In this document: one piece after another, positions 6,565-14,710 of the stretch
How the letters are laid out: each line of letters opens with the position of its first letter
Numbering within the stretch: the first letter of the stretch is position 1
Assembly (NCBI GenBank): GCA_044233795.1
Contig: JBIIJL010000045.1
Coordinates: 1-17,687 of the forward strand
From: JBIIJL01 sp044233795
Lineage (GTDB): Bacteria > Pseudomonadota > Gammaproteobacteria > Legionellales > Legionellaceae
Reading direction: 5' to 3'
Length of the DNA stretch: 17,687 nucleotides
The notes under the pieces: model-generated
Seen by the model: only the letters and a program-made list of their open reading frames with translations
What the model was told of the DNA's origin: nothing
Databases searched by the model: none
Position numbers and translations under genes: made by a program

Positions 6565-7462
6565 GGTATCAATTCCGCTGGGTGGGGCGAGTGTTCTTCA
6601 GCAGGTAGTGACAGCAGCGTTATTTTTCCCCGTGGTGAGTTTGGGATATAGCGTTGGGGTGTTCCTGTACTCACTGTATCAAAGTATCTTTGATACAACA
6701 ACACCATTATTTGAGCGAATTAGACACAATTTTTTTAATATGATTGAAGCATCTTTAAAGATTGCTGCGAACAGTATTGTGATTGCTGCGGCTGTGGTGG
6801 CTAGCCCCGTTGTTGCTATTCTGGCGGTTCTTGCTTCTGCTGTAACAGTGATTAAGGAAGCCGTAGGTCTTGCTCACTATTCTTCTCAAAATTTAGATGA
6901 GGTTGCAAAAACCTCACTGAGTATACATGACAAAGTTCGTAAAGAAATTGAACATTCTAAAAAAATAAATTCTTTAGCCATTGAGGTCGTAAGCGCAATT
7001 TTGCTTACAGCGATTACCGCGGTGTGGGTTTTTGCTCCTGCAGGCATTATGCTGATAGCGGGTGCCGTTGTTGGTATGGGTTTGGTCTATCTTGTTAAAA
7101 GCATTGCCGAACGAATGAATGAATCAACAATGAAAGCTAAACTTAAAGATAAATTTAGTAAGATTGAAGAAAATGGTCTTGTCAAAGAGCAAGAGGAACT
7201 TTTAGCTTCGTTTGAACATTTGGATGCGACTCATGAGTTAGTACCAAAACTTGTTGCTGAAGTAGATCTTGTAAGTAGTCCTGCTGCAAATGAGATAACA
7301 ACCCCCCCACCAACTCCCGAAGGGATGCCTGATTCATCAATAGAAAGTAGCCGTTCTCCTTTATTTTCACCCAGGGGACTAACATTTTTTAGTCAGAGCA
7401 AGGTCATGTCACCGGATGGCGCTGATTTAGAACCGTCATTTGAGGGTAAGAAATTACGATAA
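6512..7462 (+). CDS. Membrane-associated protein with Pro/Ser-rich tail, candidate effector
   Basis: The 316-residue protein from ATG 6512 (a TTG lies one codon before) has no recognised domain. Hydrophobic segments lie at about residues 4-60, 85-115 and 155-200, rich in Ala, Val and Gly and paired like membrane hairpins, separated by a charged helical stretch (HDKVRKEIEHSKKI). Residues 200-235 look coiled-coil (KLKDKFSKIEENGL, KEQEELL). The tail contains TTPPPTPEG and repeated SP motifs (RSPLFSPRG, VMSPDG) and ends in GKKLR. Internal membrane hairpins with a low-complexity tail are a frequent plan for vacuole-targeted proteins of intracellular bacteria, but here that is only a suggestion. 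It begins inside the preceding gene, so it is either translationally coupled to it or the downstream part of a frameshifted single gene. The convergent parE gene follows after 55 bp without a visible terminator. Confidence 0.65.
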   Translation: MKELVVLLTGLLGLLGLEVSIPLGGASVLQQVVTAALFFPVVSLGYSVGVFLYSLYQSIFDTTTPLFERIRHNFFNMIEASLKIAANSIVIAAAVVASPVVAILAVLASAVTVIKEAVGLAHYSSQNLDEVAKTSLSIHDKVRKEIEHSKKINSLAIEVVSAILLTAITAVWVFAPAGIMLIAGAVVGMGLVYLVKSIAERMNESTMKAKLKDKFSKIEENGLVKEQEELLASFEHLDATHELVPKLVAEVDLVSSPAANEITTPPPTPEGMPDSSIESSRSPLFSPRGLTFFSQSKVMSPDGADLEPSFEGKKLR

Positions 7463-7517
7463 GTTGCCTGGGTAAAGTAGGTCTGGGGGAGCAGTTATCA
7501 ATACACGCCCTCGTATT

Positions 7518-9398
7518 TTAACTTTGAGTGATATTTCCGTTGCTTTCTATCCAAAATTTTCTGTCAGCTGCCCTTTTTTTGGCAAGCATCATGTCCATGA
7601 GCTCCATAGTATGTGGCACGTCATCGAGTGTTAACTGGACAAGACGACGTGTGTTAGGGTCCATAGTCGTTTCTCTCAGTTGGATAGGATTCATCTCGCC
7701 TAACCCTTTGAAGCGTTGTACATTGATTTTTGCTTTGCTAGTTTTAGAGAGTTTTGCAATGATGCGATCTTTCTCTTCGTCATCTAAAGCGTACATTACC
7801 TCTTTTCCTGCATCGATACGGTAGAGAGGGGGCATTGCGACGTATATGTGTCCGGCTATAATCAATGGTTTAAAATGTTTTAGGAAAAGGGCGCAGATCA
7901 AGGTTGCGATATGTGCGCCATCTGAGTCAGCATCAGCTAGGATACATATTTTTCCATAGCGTAAACCACTAAGATCAGATGAACCTGGATCGATACCAAT
8001 TGCAACTGAAATATCATGAATTTCTTGAGATGCTAGTATTTGGGAAGAGTCAACTTCCCAAGAATTTAAGATTTTGCCTCTCAAGGGTAGGATCGCTTGA
8101 AAATCTTTACTGCGTGCCTGTTTTGCAGACCCACCCGCTGAGTCACCCTCCACCAAAAACAATTCCGCTTGACTTAAATCTTGTTGCAAACAATCTGCTA
8201 ATTTCCCAGGAAGAGCCGGTCCTTGGTGAACACGTTTGCGAGCTACTTGTTTTGCTTGTTGTAAGCGTTTTTGAGCGCGTTCAATCGCAAGTGTTGCGAT
8301 TGCCTCGCCAAACCCTCTATGGTGATTAAGCCACAAAGAAAAAGCATCTTTAATAACGTTGTTAACAAAAGGCGCAGTTTGTCTCGAGCTTAAGCGTTCT
8401 TTTGTTTGACCGGCAAATTGGGGCTCATTCATTTTAACAGAAAGCACATAGTGGCACGGTTCCCATAGGTCGTCTGCTGACAACTTGATACCACGCGGGA
8501 TTAAGTTGCGTAATTCACAAAAGGCAAATAGTGCCTCAAAAAGGCCCGAACGAAACCCATTGACATGGGTACCTCCCTGGATAGTTGGGATGAGATTAAC
8601 GTAGCTCTCGCTTAAGCTACCACTGGCGTTTGTTGACCAAGCCACAGCCCAATCGGCAGTTGCCTCTTCACTTTGATAGCTGCCGGTAAAAGGCTCTTCG
8701 GGTAGGTAGTCAGTTGGAAGAGATTGACGTAAATAATCTGCGAGGCCGTCTTCATAACACCAGGTTGTTTCCTCTTCGGTCATTTTATTGATAAAAGTCA
8801 TCGATAGTCCCGGGCAAAGCACGGCCTTTGCTCGCAATACATGGGTAAGATCTTTGAGAGAAATTTTTGTGGTATCAAAATATTTGGCATTTGGCCAAAA
8901 ACGGATACGAGTTCCGGTTTCGCGCTTTTTTGTTGACCCTGTTTCTTTCAGTTCGGATTGTTTGTCTCCATTGGCAAACGACATTTCATATACAAGACCA
9001 TTGCGTTTAATAAAGACATCGAGGCGCTCAGAGAGGGCATTGACCACCGAAACCCCAACGCCATGTAATCCGCCTGAGAAATGATAATTTTTATCAGAAA
9101 ATTTAGCGCCCGCATGTAGGCGTGTCATGATTACTTCGACGCCACTTAAGGCTAATTGAGGGTGAAGGTCTATTGGCATACCACGTCCATTGTCTTCAAC
9201 TTCAATTGAGTGGTCTTGATGAAGGGTCACCACAATATGGCTTGCAAACCCTGCAATCACTTCATCGACACTATTGTCAATCACCTCTTGTGCGAGGTGA
9301 TTGGGTCTTGTGGTGTCAGTATACATTCCTGGTCGGCGTTGAACAGGTTCAAGTCCGCTTAAAACTTCAATGGCTTCTGCTGTGTAATTGTTTGGCAT
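7518..9398 (-). CDS. parE: DNA topoisomerase IV subunit B
   Basis: ParE is the ATPase subunit that with ParC decatenates daughter chromosomes. The 626 residues fit the usual ParE length of about 630. The GHKL ATPase domain shows NSVDE (42-46), DNGRGMP (69-75) and the GGLHGVGVSVVNAL lid loop (109-122). The transducer carries the ATP-contacting lysine in QTKERL (K333). The TOPRIM domain has the catalytic glutamate in LVEGDSAGG (E417) and metal aspartates in DADSDG (D489, D491, D493). The sequence QRRPGMYTDTTRPNHLAQEVIDN near the N-terminus, read in two parts, is typical of ParE rather than GyrB, and there is no GyrB-type C-terminal insertion. The parC partner is not in the window. The gene stands alone, with a convergent gene on the left and a divergent methyltransferase on the right. 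The ATG at 9398 has no strong Shine-Dalgarno sequence. Confidence 0.96.
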   Translation of the reverse strand: MPNNYTAEAIEVLSGLEPVQRRPGMYTDTTRPNHLAQEVIDNSVDEVIAGFASHIVVTLHQDHSIEVEDNGRGMPIDLHPQLALSGVEVIMTRLHAGAKFSDKNYHFSGGLHGVGVSVVNALSERLDVFIKRNGLVYEMSFANGDKQSELKETGSTKKRETGTRIRFWPNAKYFDTTKISLKDLTHVLRAKAVLCPGLSMTFINKMTEEETTWCYEDGLADYLRQSLPTDYLPEEPFTGSYQSEEATADWAVAWSTNASGSLSESYVNLIPTIQGGTHVNGFRSGLFEALFAFCELRNLIPRGIKLSADDLWEPCHYVLSVKMNEPQFAGQTKERLSSRQTAPFVNNVIKDAFSLWLNHHRGFGEAIATLAIERAQKRLQQAKQVARKRVHQGPALPGKLADCLQQDLSQAELFLVEGDSAGGSAKQARSKDFQAILPLRGKILNSWEVDSSQILASQEIHDISVAIGIDPGSSDLSGLRYGKICILADADSDGAHIATLICALFLKHFKPLIIAGHIYVAMPPLYRIDAGKEVMYALDDEEKDRIIAKLSKTSKAKINVQRFKGLGEMNPIQLRETTMDPNTRRLVQLTLDDVPHTMELMDMMLAKKRAADRKFWIESNGNITQS

Positions 9399-9555
9399 AC
9401 AAGTTGTCTCAATTCACCAAATACTAGCAGTCTAACATGATGAATGGTCGTGCGGCCAATGAGGCTTGTTAGCATTTGAAAAATATCCTCAATATTTTTT
9501 TTTCTTTGCCGATAGCACTTTTATTGCAACATCAATTTATAACAGCGGGGATATC

Positions 9556-10329
9556 ATGTTAAATCAAAACGAAGCAACACAGGATTTTGCAATTGGGGCA
9601 TATGTTCAATCGAGTGTTTCAGATCAATATTTGTATCATCTAAATATCAGACCTAATGCGCAAGTTTTAGATGTTGGCTGCGGGGATGGTTCTTATAGTA
9701 CAAAAATTAGTGAAAGAATTCCTGAAGGTATACTGATTGGTATTGATAAATCAGAAAATATATTGAGTCTTGCTAAAGAAAAAAATACTCGCTATTACAA
9801 TTTTACCGCACACAATATAGATGTTTTGGATCTTGATTATAAAGAGCAATTTGATTACATCACTTCTTTTTGGTGTTTACATTGGTGCAATAATCTTCAA
9901 AAAGCGTATACAAATATTTATCAAGCACTTAAAAAAGGTGGTCAATTAATTACTGTTTTACCCACGGGGCAGGATGATTTTGTGAATAGTTTTGGTGTGG
10001 TAAAATCAGCTGATCAATTCCCTTGTTTACGGGAATTTAAAACGCCTCTCCATTATCGGAAACTTACAAAATTGAAAAGTATTTTAAAAAGCTTGCCATT
10101 TGATGAGGCTGAAGTCAGAGAAGAAGAGCATGTCATCACTTTGCCCTCAATCGACTATTTCAGATTATTTGTGAATAGCCTTGGTATTTTTCAAGGTCGG
10201 GTACCAGCAGATAACATTCAACCGTTGAATGACGCGTTGGTAGCCGCTTACGACAAGGATTGTCATTTAAAATATGAAGGAAAGTACCTGTTTCATCTAC
10301 AAGTTCACATCGTGACGGCTAGGAAATAG
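9556..10329 (+). CDS. Class I SAM-dependent methyltransferase
   Basis: The 257-residue cytoplasmic protein transfers a methyl group from S-adenosylmethionine to an unknown small substrate. Motif I is VLDVGCGDGSY, starting about 38 residues in, motif II ends in the acidic GIDKSENIL, and FDYITSFWCLHWCNN followed by ALKKGGQLITVLP supplies motifs IV-V. The LHW signature and the overall plan recall trans-aconitate (Tam) or juvenile-hormone-type methyltransferases, but the substrate cannot be read from sequence. The ATG at 9556 is preferred because GGGGA lies 5 nt upstream; the frame is open back to a TTG at 9466, but those 30 residues are unlike the family. It is divergent from parE with 157 bp between, in which no clear promoter box was found, and convergent with mrp. 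Confidence 0.85.
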   Translation: MLNQNEATQDFAIGAYVQSSVSDQYLYHLNIRPNAQVLDVGCGDGSYSTKISERIPEGILIGIDKSENILSLAKEKNTRYYNFTAHNIDVLDLDYKEQFDYITSFWCLHWCNNLQKAYTNIYQALKKGGQLITVLPTGQDDFVNSFGVVKSADQFPCLREFKTPLHYRKLTKLKSILKSLPFDEAEVREEEHVITLPSIDYFRLFVNSLGIFQGRVPADNIQPLNDALVAAYDKDCHLKYEGKYLFHLQVHIVTARK

Positions 10330-10344
10330 GCGCTAGTTAATGTC

Positions 10345-10402
10345 CCTAACGTTTCTTACCCTTAATTTGACTGAGCGCAGAGTAAGGGTGAGAAACGTTA
10401 GG
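10345..10402. repeat. Long near-perfect hairpin between convergent genes
   Basis: Arms 10345-10364 and 10383-10402 are complementary at 19 of 20 positions, the exception allowing a G-U pair in one RNA sense, with an 18-nt loop. It begins 16 bp after the methyltransferase stop and ends 13 bp before the mrp stop. Neither side has a T tract, so it is not a textbook intrinsic terminator. It may still act as a bidirectional terminator or 3'-end stabiliser, or be a copy of a small palindromic repeat. Confidence 0.65.
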
Positions 10403-10415
10403 CGAGTTACTTGGT

Positions 10416-11489
10416 TTATTCAACAACGATTTTAGGAAATCTATCAGTGTAATTCAATGGCATATTGCTAAGTTCGATAGCGACGTTCATGGCAGTTTTT
10501 ATAAATGACGGGGTAATGTCATTTTCGTCTTGCAAGGCAGTGGGCGTGCCATTATCGGCATGGGCTACAATTCGGCTATCAAGTGGCAACTGGCCAAGCA
10601 AGGTAGTTTCGTAAGTTTTACATAGTGTTTCTGCACCACCATGACTAAAAATCGTATCAACATGCCCGCATTGGCTGCAAACATGTGAGCACATGTTTTC
10701 AATCATACCTAGCACATGAATGTTGGTTTTCATAAACATTTTAAGGGCTTTCTCAGCATCTAGCGTTGCTACTGTTTGAGGAGTGGTGACAATAATTGCT
10801 GCGGTTAAGGGAATTTTTTGTACAAGACTTAGTTGAATATCTCCTGTGCCTGGGGGTAAATCGATGAATAAATAATCAAGCTCTTCCCACGCAGTAATGT
10901 CTATCATTTGTAATAAAGATTTTGCAAGCATAGGACCACGCCATATCAAAGCAGGTTCTCCTTCAGTAAGATATCCTATCGACATTGCTTGAATACCATG
11001 GGCACGAGCAGGTAAATATTTTTCCCCACTGATTTCAGGAGGTTCGGCATGACCTAGCATCAATGGAATACTTGGGCCATAGATGTCTGCATCTAATATG
11101 CCAACGCGCGCACCGGCTCGCGCAAGTGCTGTGGCTAAATTAACGGTGACTGTTGATTTTCCTACTCCACCCTTACCTGAAGCTATTGCTATCGTATTTT
11201 TAACCCCACGCAATCCTTTCCCAGTTAATTGGGTGCGATGTGCTTTGATGAAGCTTTCGAGATTCACAGAGATATCAAATGCTGGTAGTGCTGCTTCAAG
11301 GTTTTTTTTCAGCACTGGCAGTAGTGTGGACTGTATAAATTGATAAGGGAAACCTGCTTGTAAGTTGATGGAGAGCGTTGCCCCCTCAATCGATATACTT
11401 GCTTTAATTCCCAATTGGTTCGGTGTTTTTTTAAGCAGTGTATCTTCTGTTTGATCTAAAATATAGCTTACGATAGTTTCTGTGCTCAT
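10416..11489 (-). CDS. mrp: Mrp/ApbC family iron-sulfur carrier P-loop ATPase
   Basis: Proteins of this family bind an Fe-S cluster and hand it to apo-enzymes, using a deviant Walker A ATPase. The 357 residues fit the family. An N-terminal degenerate MIP18-like domain occupies about 1-85, the P-loop is GKGGVGKS (105-112), followed by ILDADIYGPSIP, then FIDLPPGTGD, and the cluster-binding CxxC is C271-C274 in HVCSQCGH. The start is taken at 11489, not the upstream ATG at 11516, because its ATG overlaps the stop of the previous gene as ATGA, the usual coupled arrangement, and because the protein then begins MSTETIVSYI. It is the last gene of the lysAC-addA-mrp cluster and is followed by a long hairpin. 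Confidence 0.93.
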   Translation of the reverse strand: MSTETIVSYILDQTEDTLLKKTPNQLGIKASISIEGATLSINLQAGFPYQFIQSTLLPVLKKNLEAALPAFDISVNLESFIKAHRTQLTGKGLRGVKNTIAIASGKGGVGKSTVTVNLATALARAGARVGILDADIYGPSIPLMLGHAEPPEISGEKYLPARAHGIQAMSIGYLTEGEPALIWRGPMLAKSLLQMIDITAWEELDYLFIDLPPGTGDIQLSLVQKIPLTAAIIVTTPQTVATLDAEKALKMFMKTNIHVLGMIENMCSHVCSQCGHVDTIFSHGGAETLCKTYETTLLGQLPLDSRIVAHADNGTPTALQDENDITPSFIKTAMNVAIELSNMPLNYTDRFPKIVVE

Positions 11490-14400
11490 TGTGTTGCATA
11501 CTCCCAGGTGATCCAATGATTGTTTGCCAGATAATATAGCCCGCAGTGAATGACATGCTCACTATTATTGGCAAAATGTTCGGCATACTTCATGACTTGA
11601 TGTCGGTGTTCTAAGGTTTTCAGAGGGTCATCACTGCCTGTTTTAAAGTCAATGATCCATCGTTTTTCTCCTTCACAAAAAACTCTGTCGATGATGTATG
11701 TTTTGATAAGTTGTTGCTCTTTGACCAAGAATTCATATTCATTTCGTTCATCTTGATGCGATTCTATGATCCATTGTGCGATAGGATCTGCAAAAAATCG
11801 ATTAAATTGTTGTTTCAGCAGAGACAGTGCATCTTTAAGCTCGCGCTCGCTAAAACCTTGGATTTTTAAATGATGTTCAGCAAGCTGCCAGGGTAGATCT
11901 GATGCATCTTGAGGATGCGTTAGAGAAATCCACTCAAGTAACTCGTGTGCAACGATGCCAATGAGCCGTTTAGAAGACTCACCTATGTCGAGTGGGGTTA
12001 AGTTGAGTATTTCTTCATCAAAGTTGGGCTCTTTCTGATACCAGGTAATGGGTAGTTGATAGAGTGTTGGCAGGGTGGATGTGAGCATTTGGTCTTCAAG
12101 ATTGTCTGATGGATGTTCGATAAAAGGAACCTTTTGTAACAAATGCCGACATGATCCAGGGTTTCCTTTGTTGCTGTGATCGAAAAGATAGAGGCGCTGT
12201 TTTGCCCGCGTTGCTGCAACGTAGAGTAATCGTTGCAACTCATAATGGTCTTTTAGTGCGTTCAATTGCCCAAGGTAGTTATACAGCAGGCAGGTTTCCT
12301 CGTGAAGGGCTTTGATAGGTGATAGGAGCAACAATTCTCCATGTGTTTCAGTCGGTAAAGCAAGCCATCTCATGAGAGGGGTATCTTGCTGGGCGCTTTT
12401 TGTCGATAATCCTGGTAAAAATACACAATCAAATTCCAATCCTTTGGCACGGTGGATGGTCATGATTTGAAGTTTAGCCGGGGTGACGTTTTTGGAATAG
12501 AGACGATTAAGCTCTTTAGTGAATGCTGCTAGGTCATTGATAAGGCCCGCATGCTCAAAACGTTCAAGTAAATGCCAAAATTGATCTAGATCATCTTGTT
12601 CTGGGCCATCTAACGTATATTCTAAATGGAGTGCTTTGAGTGTATCGATAATCCAATTTACCAGAGGGTATTGATGTCTTAAAGTTAAAGCGTGGTTTAG
12701 TACTTTGAAAATAAAACCTGCGCGAAGGTGACCCTCAGTACTAAGATTTGGAATGTCCTTGAGATTTTTTAGTGCTTCATAAATGGTGTTAGGTTTTGAA
12801 TATTCTGCAATAGCGAGTAAATCTGCCATTGCTAACCCACACCAGGGACTTCTAAGTAATGCGAGCCAGGATAAGCGATTAGCAGGATAAAGGAGTGCTT
12901 TAGTCAATGACCATACGTCTTGAAGGTGGGGAAGACTGCCTAATAAATCAATGTCGACCCCTTGAAAAGGCACATGTGCGCGGTGTAACTCACGGATTAT
13001 AAAAAAAAGCTGAGCCCTTGAACGAACCAGAATGGCAATATCATCTTCTGGAAATTGTGTTAATTCATCTTTAACATAGCTGACTAGGGCTTGAGCTTCT
13101 TTGACCTTATCTTGGTATAAGAGCGCTTTAATGAAAGTGGTGCTGCAATCTGTTTTAACATGGTTGGAAGGATGGTATTTTACAGCACCTGATTCGATAT
13201 CATCTGTGGCTGGGAAAATATATTTAAAATGTTCATTAACCCAATTGACGATGGTTTTACTTGAACGAAAATTTGAGCGTAGTGCTAAGGGGGTTAGTAG
13301 GCAGGGACCAATGCCGTGTTCTTTTGCTCGAAGGAATAATCCAACTTCTGCTGCCCGAAATCGATAAATCGATTGCATGGGATCGCCCACAACAAAAAGC
13401 GATTTTTGCTCCAGTGGTCCCCAGCCCTGAACGATGCGACTGATGAGTTCAAATTGTTGAATGGACGTATCTTGAAATTCATCGATCAATAGATGATGAA
13501 TACTGTTATCAATGTAAAGAGCGAGTTCTGTTGGGTTGTCTTCAGTACCCAGTGCATCCAGCGCTTGTTGGGCAATTGCGGTAAAATCAACTTCATTTTG
13601 CTCCATGAAAGTGATTTCGAGGTAGGCCGCCAGCAAGGGGAGTATGCTAAATAATGCTTGGAGTACCTCCCACTGCATCTCATCATAGTGTGCAAGTGGC
13701 AGGCGCTTGATGCGCAATAAAGCCTCTAAAAACTCAGGTGTATTATCTAAAATGTCCAATAGTGCTTTGCTCTGAGTTTTGAGCAGTTGATATTGCTCAT
13801 CATCACAAGTACCACGTTTTAAGCCAACATGATGATCAAACGCTTTACGAAGGGTGTTTTGTGAGGTGAGCAATGTGCTCGAAATAGCGTTAATTATTTC
13901 ATGGTCTAGTGTTTCAAAACCAGGCCAGTCAAGGCATGTTCTGTGAGATTGATTGATAGCCCAAAGCTGTTTTAAGAGATTTGGAAGATGAGTCATGCAA
14001 TCTTTGGGAATACTTGATTTAAATCTATCTATCTCATGTTGTATTATCAATGAGAGTGCTTTTTCATAGATTTTTTTATCCTGGCCGCGTGCTTGGTGAA
14101 AAAAGGCCAACCATTGGTCGCGTTTGGCGAGTAAATCACTTAATAATTCGAGCAACAGGTCTTGACGATTATCAACATGCATCAATAACTTTTTAATGGC
14201 TAGCTGATATGAGGGATGCGTAACTGCAAAATCAATGCATGCTCTAGATGCATTGAGATAGTGAAGTCGCGGCTCTTTAGCAATATTGGCAAAGGTAATA
14301 TTCTTATCAAATAGTGGGATTGAGCGAGTTAGCGATTGACAGAGCGCATCAATGGTTATGATTCGCAGTCGATTGGGTTGTTGTAGAAGTTGCCAATGGT

Positions 14401-14701
14401 GAATATTGTCTTGCTCTAGAGCGAGCGTTGCGAATTGGAACGTGAGCTGTTGATGTGTTGAGTTTGGGGTTTCACCATTTGCACAAGCAAATAGTGCTTT
14501 AAAAATACGCTCCCGCATTTCGCTTGCGGCTTTTCGGGTGAACGTCAACGCCACAATTTGTTCAGGTGCTTTTACCGTACCAAGTAACCTCAAAAAACGT
14601 TGGGTGAGGATCTCTGTTTTTCCTGAGCCTGCTGGTGCTTCTACAATGTAGGAGCACTGCGGGTCGGTGGCGAGCAGGCGCTCGGTGCTGTCAATAAGCA
14701 T
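11486..14701 (-). CDS. addA: UvrD-type helicase-nuclease, AddA/RecB-like
   Basis: The 1071-residue protein is a superfamily 1A DNA helicase joined to a RecB-family nuclease, of the kind that resects double-strand breaks for RecA-dependent repair. Walker A is APAGSGKT (22-29), motif Ia ALTFTRKAASEM follows, the Walker B is LLIDEFQDTS (404-413), motif III GDPMQSIYRFR (439-449), and a later motif V region contains IMTIHRAKGLEFDCVFLPG and VAATRAKQRLYLF. At the C-terminus the nuclease triad is visible as IDRV (D1005), IIDFKT (D1018, K1020) and the QxxxY motif (Q1035, Y1039). All key residues appear intact. The usual partner AddB, with its own nuclease, is not adjacent: lysAC lies 9 bp upstream. 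It is named AddA because of the end-joined architecture, but a RecB-type name would also be defensible. Its stop overlaps the mrp start by 4 bp. Confidence 0.85.
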   Translation of the reverse strand: MLIDSTERLLATDPQCSYIVEAPAGSGKTEILTQRFLRLLGTVKAPEQIVALTFTRKAASEMRERIFKALFACANGETPNSTHQQLTFQFATLALEQDNIHHWQLLQQPNRLRIITIDALCQSLTRSIPLFDKNITFANIAKEPRLHYLNASRACIDFAVTHPSYQLAIKKLLMHVDNRQDLLLELLSDLLAKRDQWLAFFHQARGQDKKIYEKALSLIIQHEIDRFKSSIPKDCMTHLPNLLKQLWAINQSHRTCLDWPGFETLDHEIINAISSTLLTSQNTLRKAFDHHVGLKRGTCDDEQYQLLKTQSKALLDILDNTPEFLEALLRIKRLPLAHYDEMQWEVLQALFSILPLLAAYLEITFMEQNEVDFTAIAQQALDALGTEDNPTELALYIDNSIHHLLIDEFQDTSIQQFELISRIVQGWGPLEQKSLFVVGDPMQSIYRFRAAEVGLFLRAKEHGIGPCLLTPLALRSNFRSSKTIVNWVNEHFKYIFPATDDIESGAVKYHPSNHVKTDCSTTFIKALLYQDKVKEAQALVSYVKDELTQFPEDDIAILVRSRAQLFFIIRELHRAHVPFQGVDIDLLGSLPHLQDVWSLTKALLYPANRLSWLALLRSPWCGLAMADLLAIAEYSKPNTIYEALKNLKDIPNLSTEGHLRAGFIFKVLNHALTLRHQYPLVNWIIDTLKALHLEYTLDGPEQDDLDQFWHLLERFEHAGLINDLAAFTKELNRLYSKNVTPAKLQIMTIHRAKGLEFDCVFLPGLSTKSAQQDTPLMRWLALPTETHGELLLLSPIKALHEETCLLYNYLGQLNALKDHYELQRLLYVAATRAKQRLYLFDHSNKGNPGSCRHLLQKVPFIEHPSDNLEDQMLTSTLPTLYQLPITWYQKEPNFDEEILNLTPLDIGESSKRLIGIVAHELLEWISLTHPQDASDLPWQLAEHHLKIQGFSERELKDALSLLKQQFNRFFADPIAQWIIESHQDERNEYEFLVKEQQLIKTYIIDRVFCEGEKRWIIDFKTGSDDPLKTLEHRHQVMKYAEHFANNSEHVIHCGLYYLANNHWITWEYATQ

Positions 14702-14710
14702 AGGAGGGGC

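Noticed and set aside
6676..6696. Perfect 9-bp hairpin GTATCAAAG / CTTTGATAC
   Set aside because: It lies inside a coding region, has no T tract and codes normally; no evidence of function.
7463..7517. Terminator between the 6512 gene and parE
   Set aside because: No stem followed by a T tract could be found in either direction.
9466..9555. TTG start extending the methyltransferase by 30 residues
   Set aside because: The extra Phe-rich residues are unlike the family, and the ATG at 9556 has a good ribosome binding site.
11490..11516. ATG nine codons upstream for Mrp
   Set aside because: The ATGA overlap at 11486-11489 and the family-like N-terminus favour the internal start.
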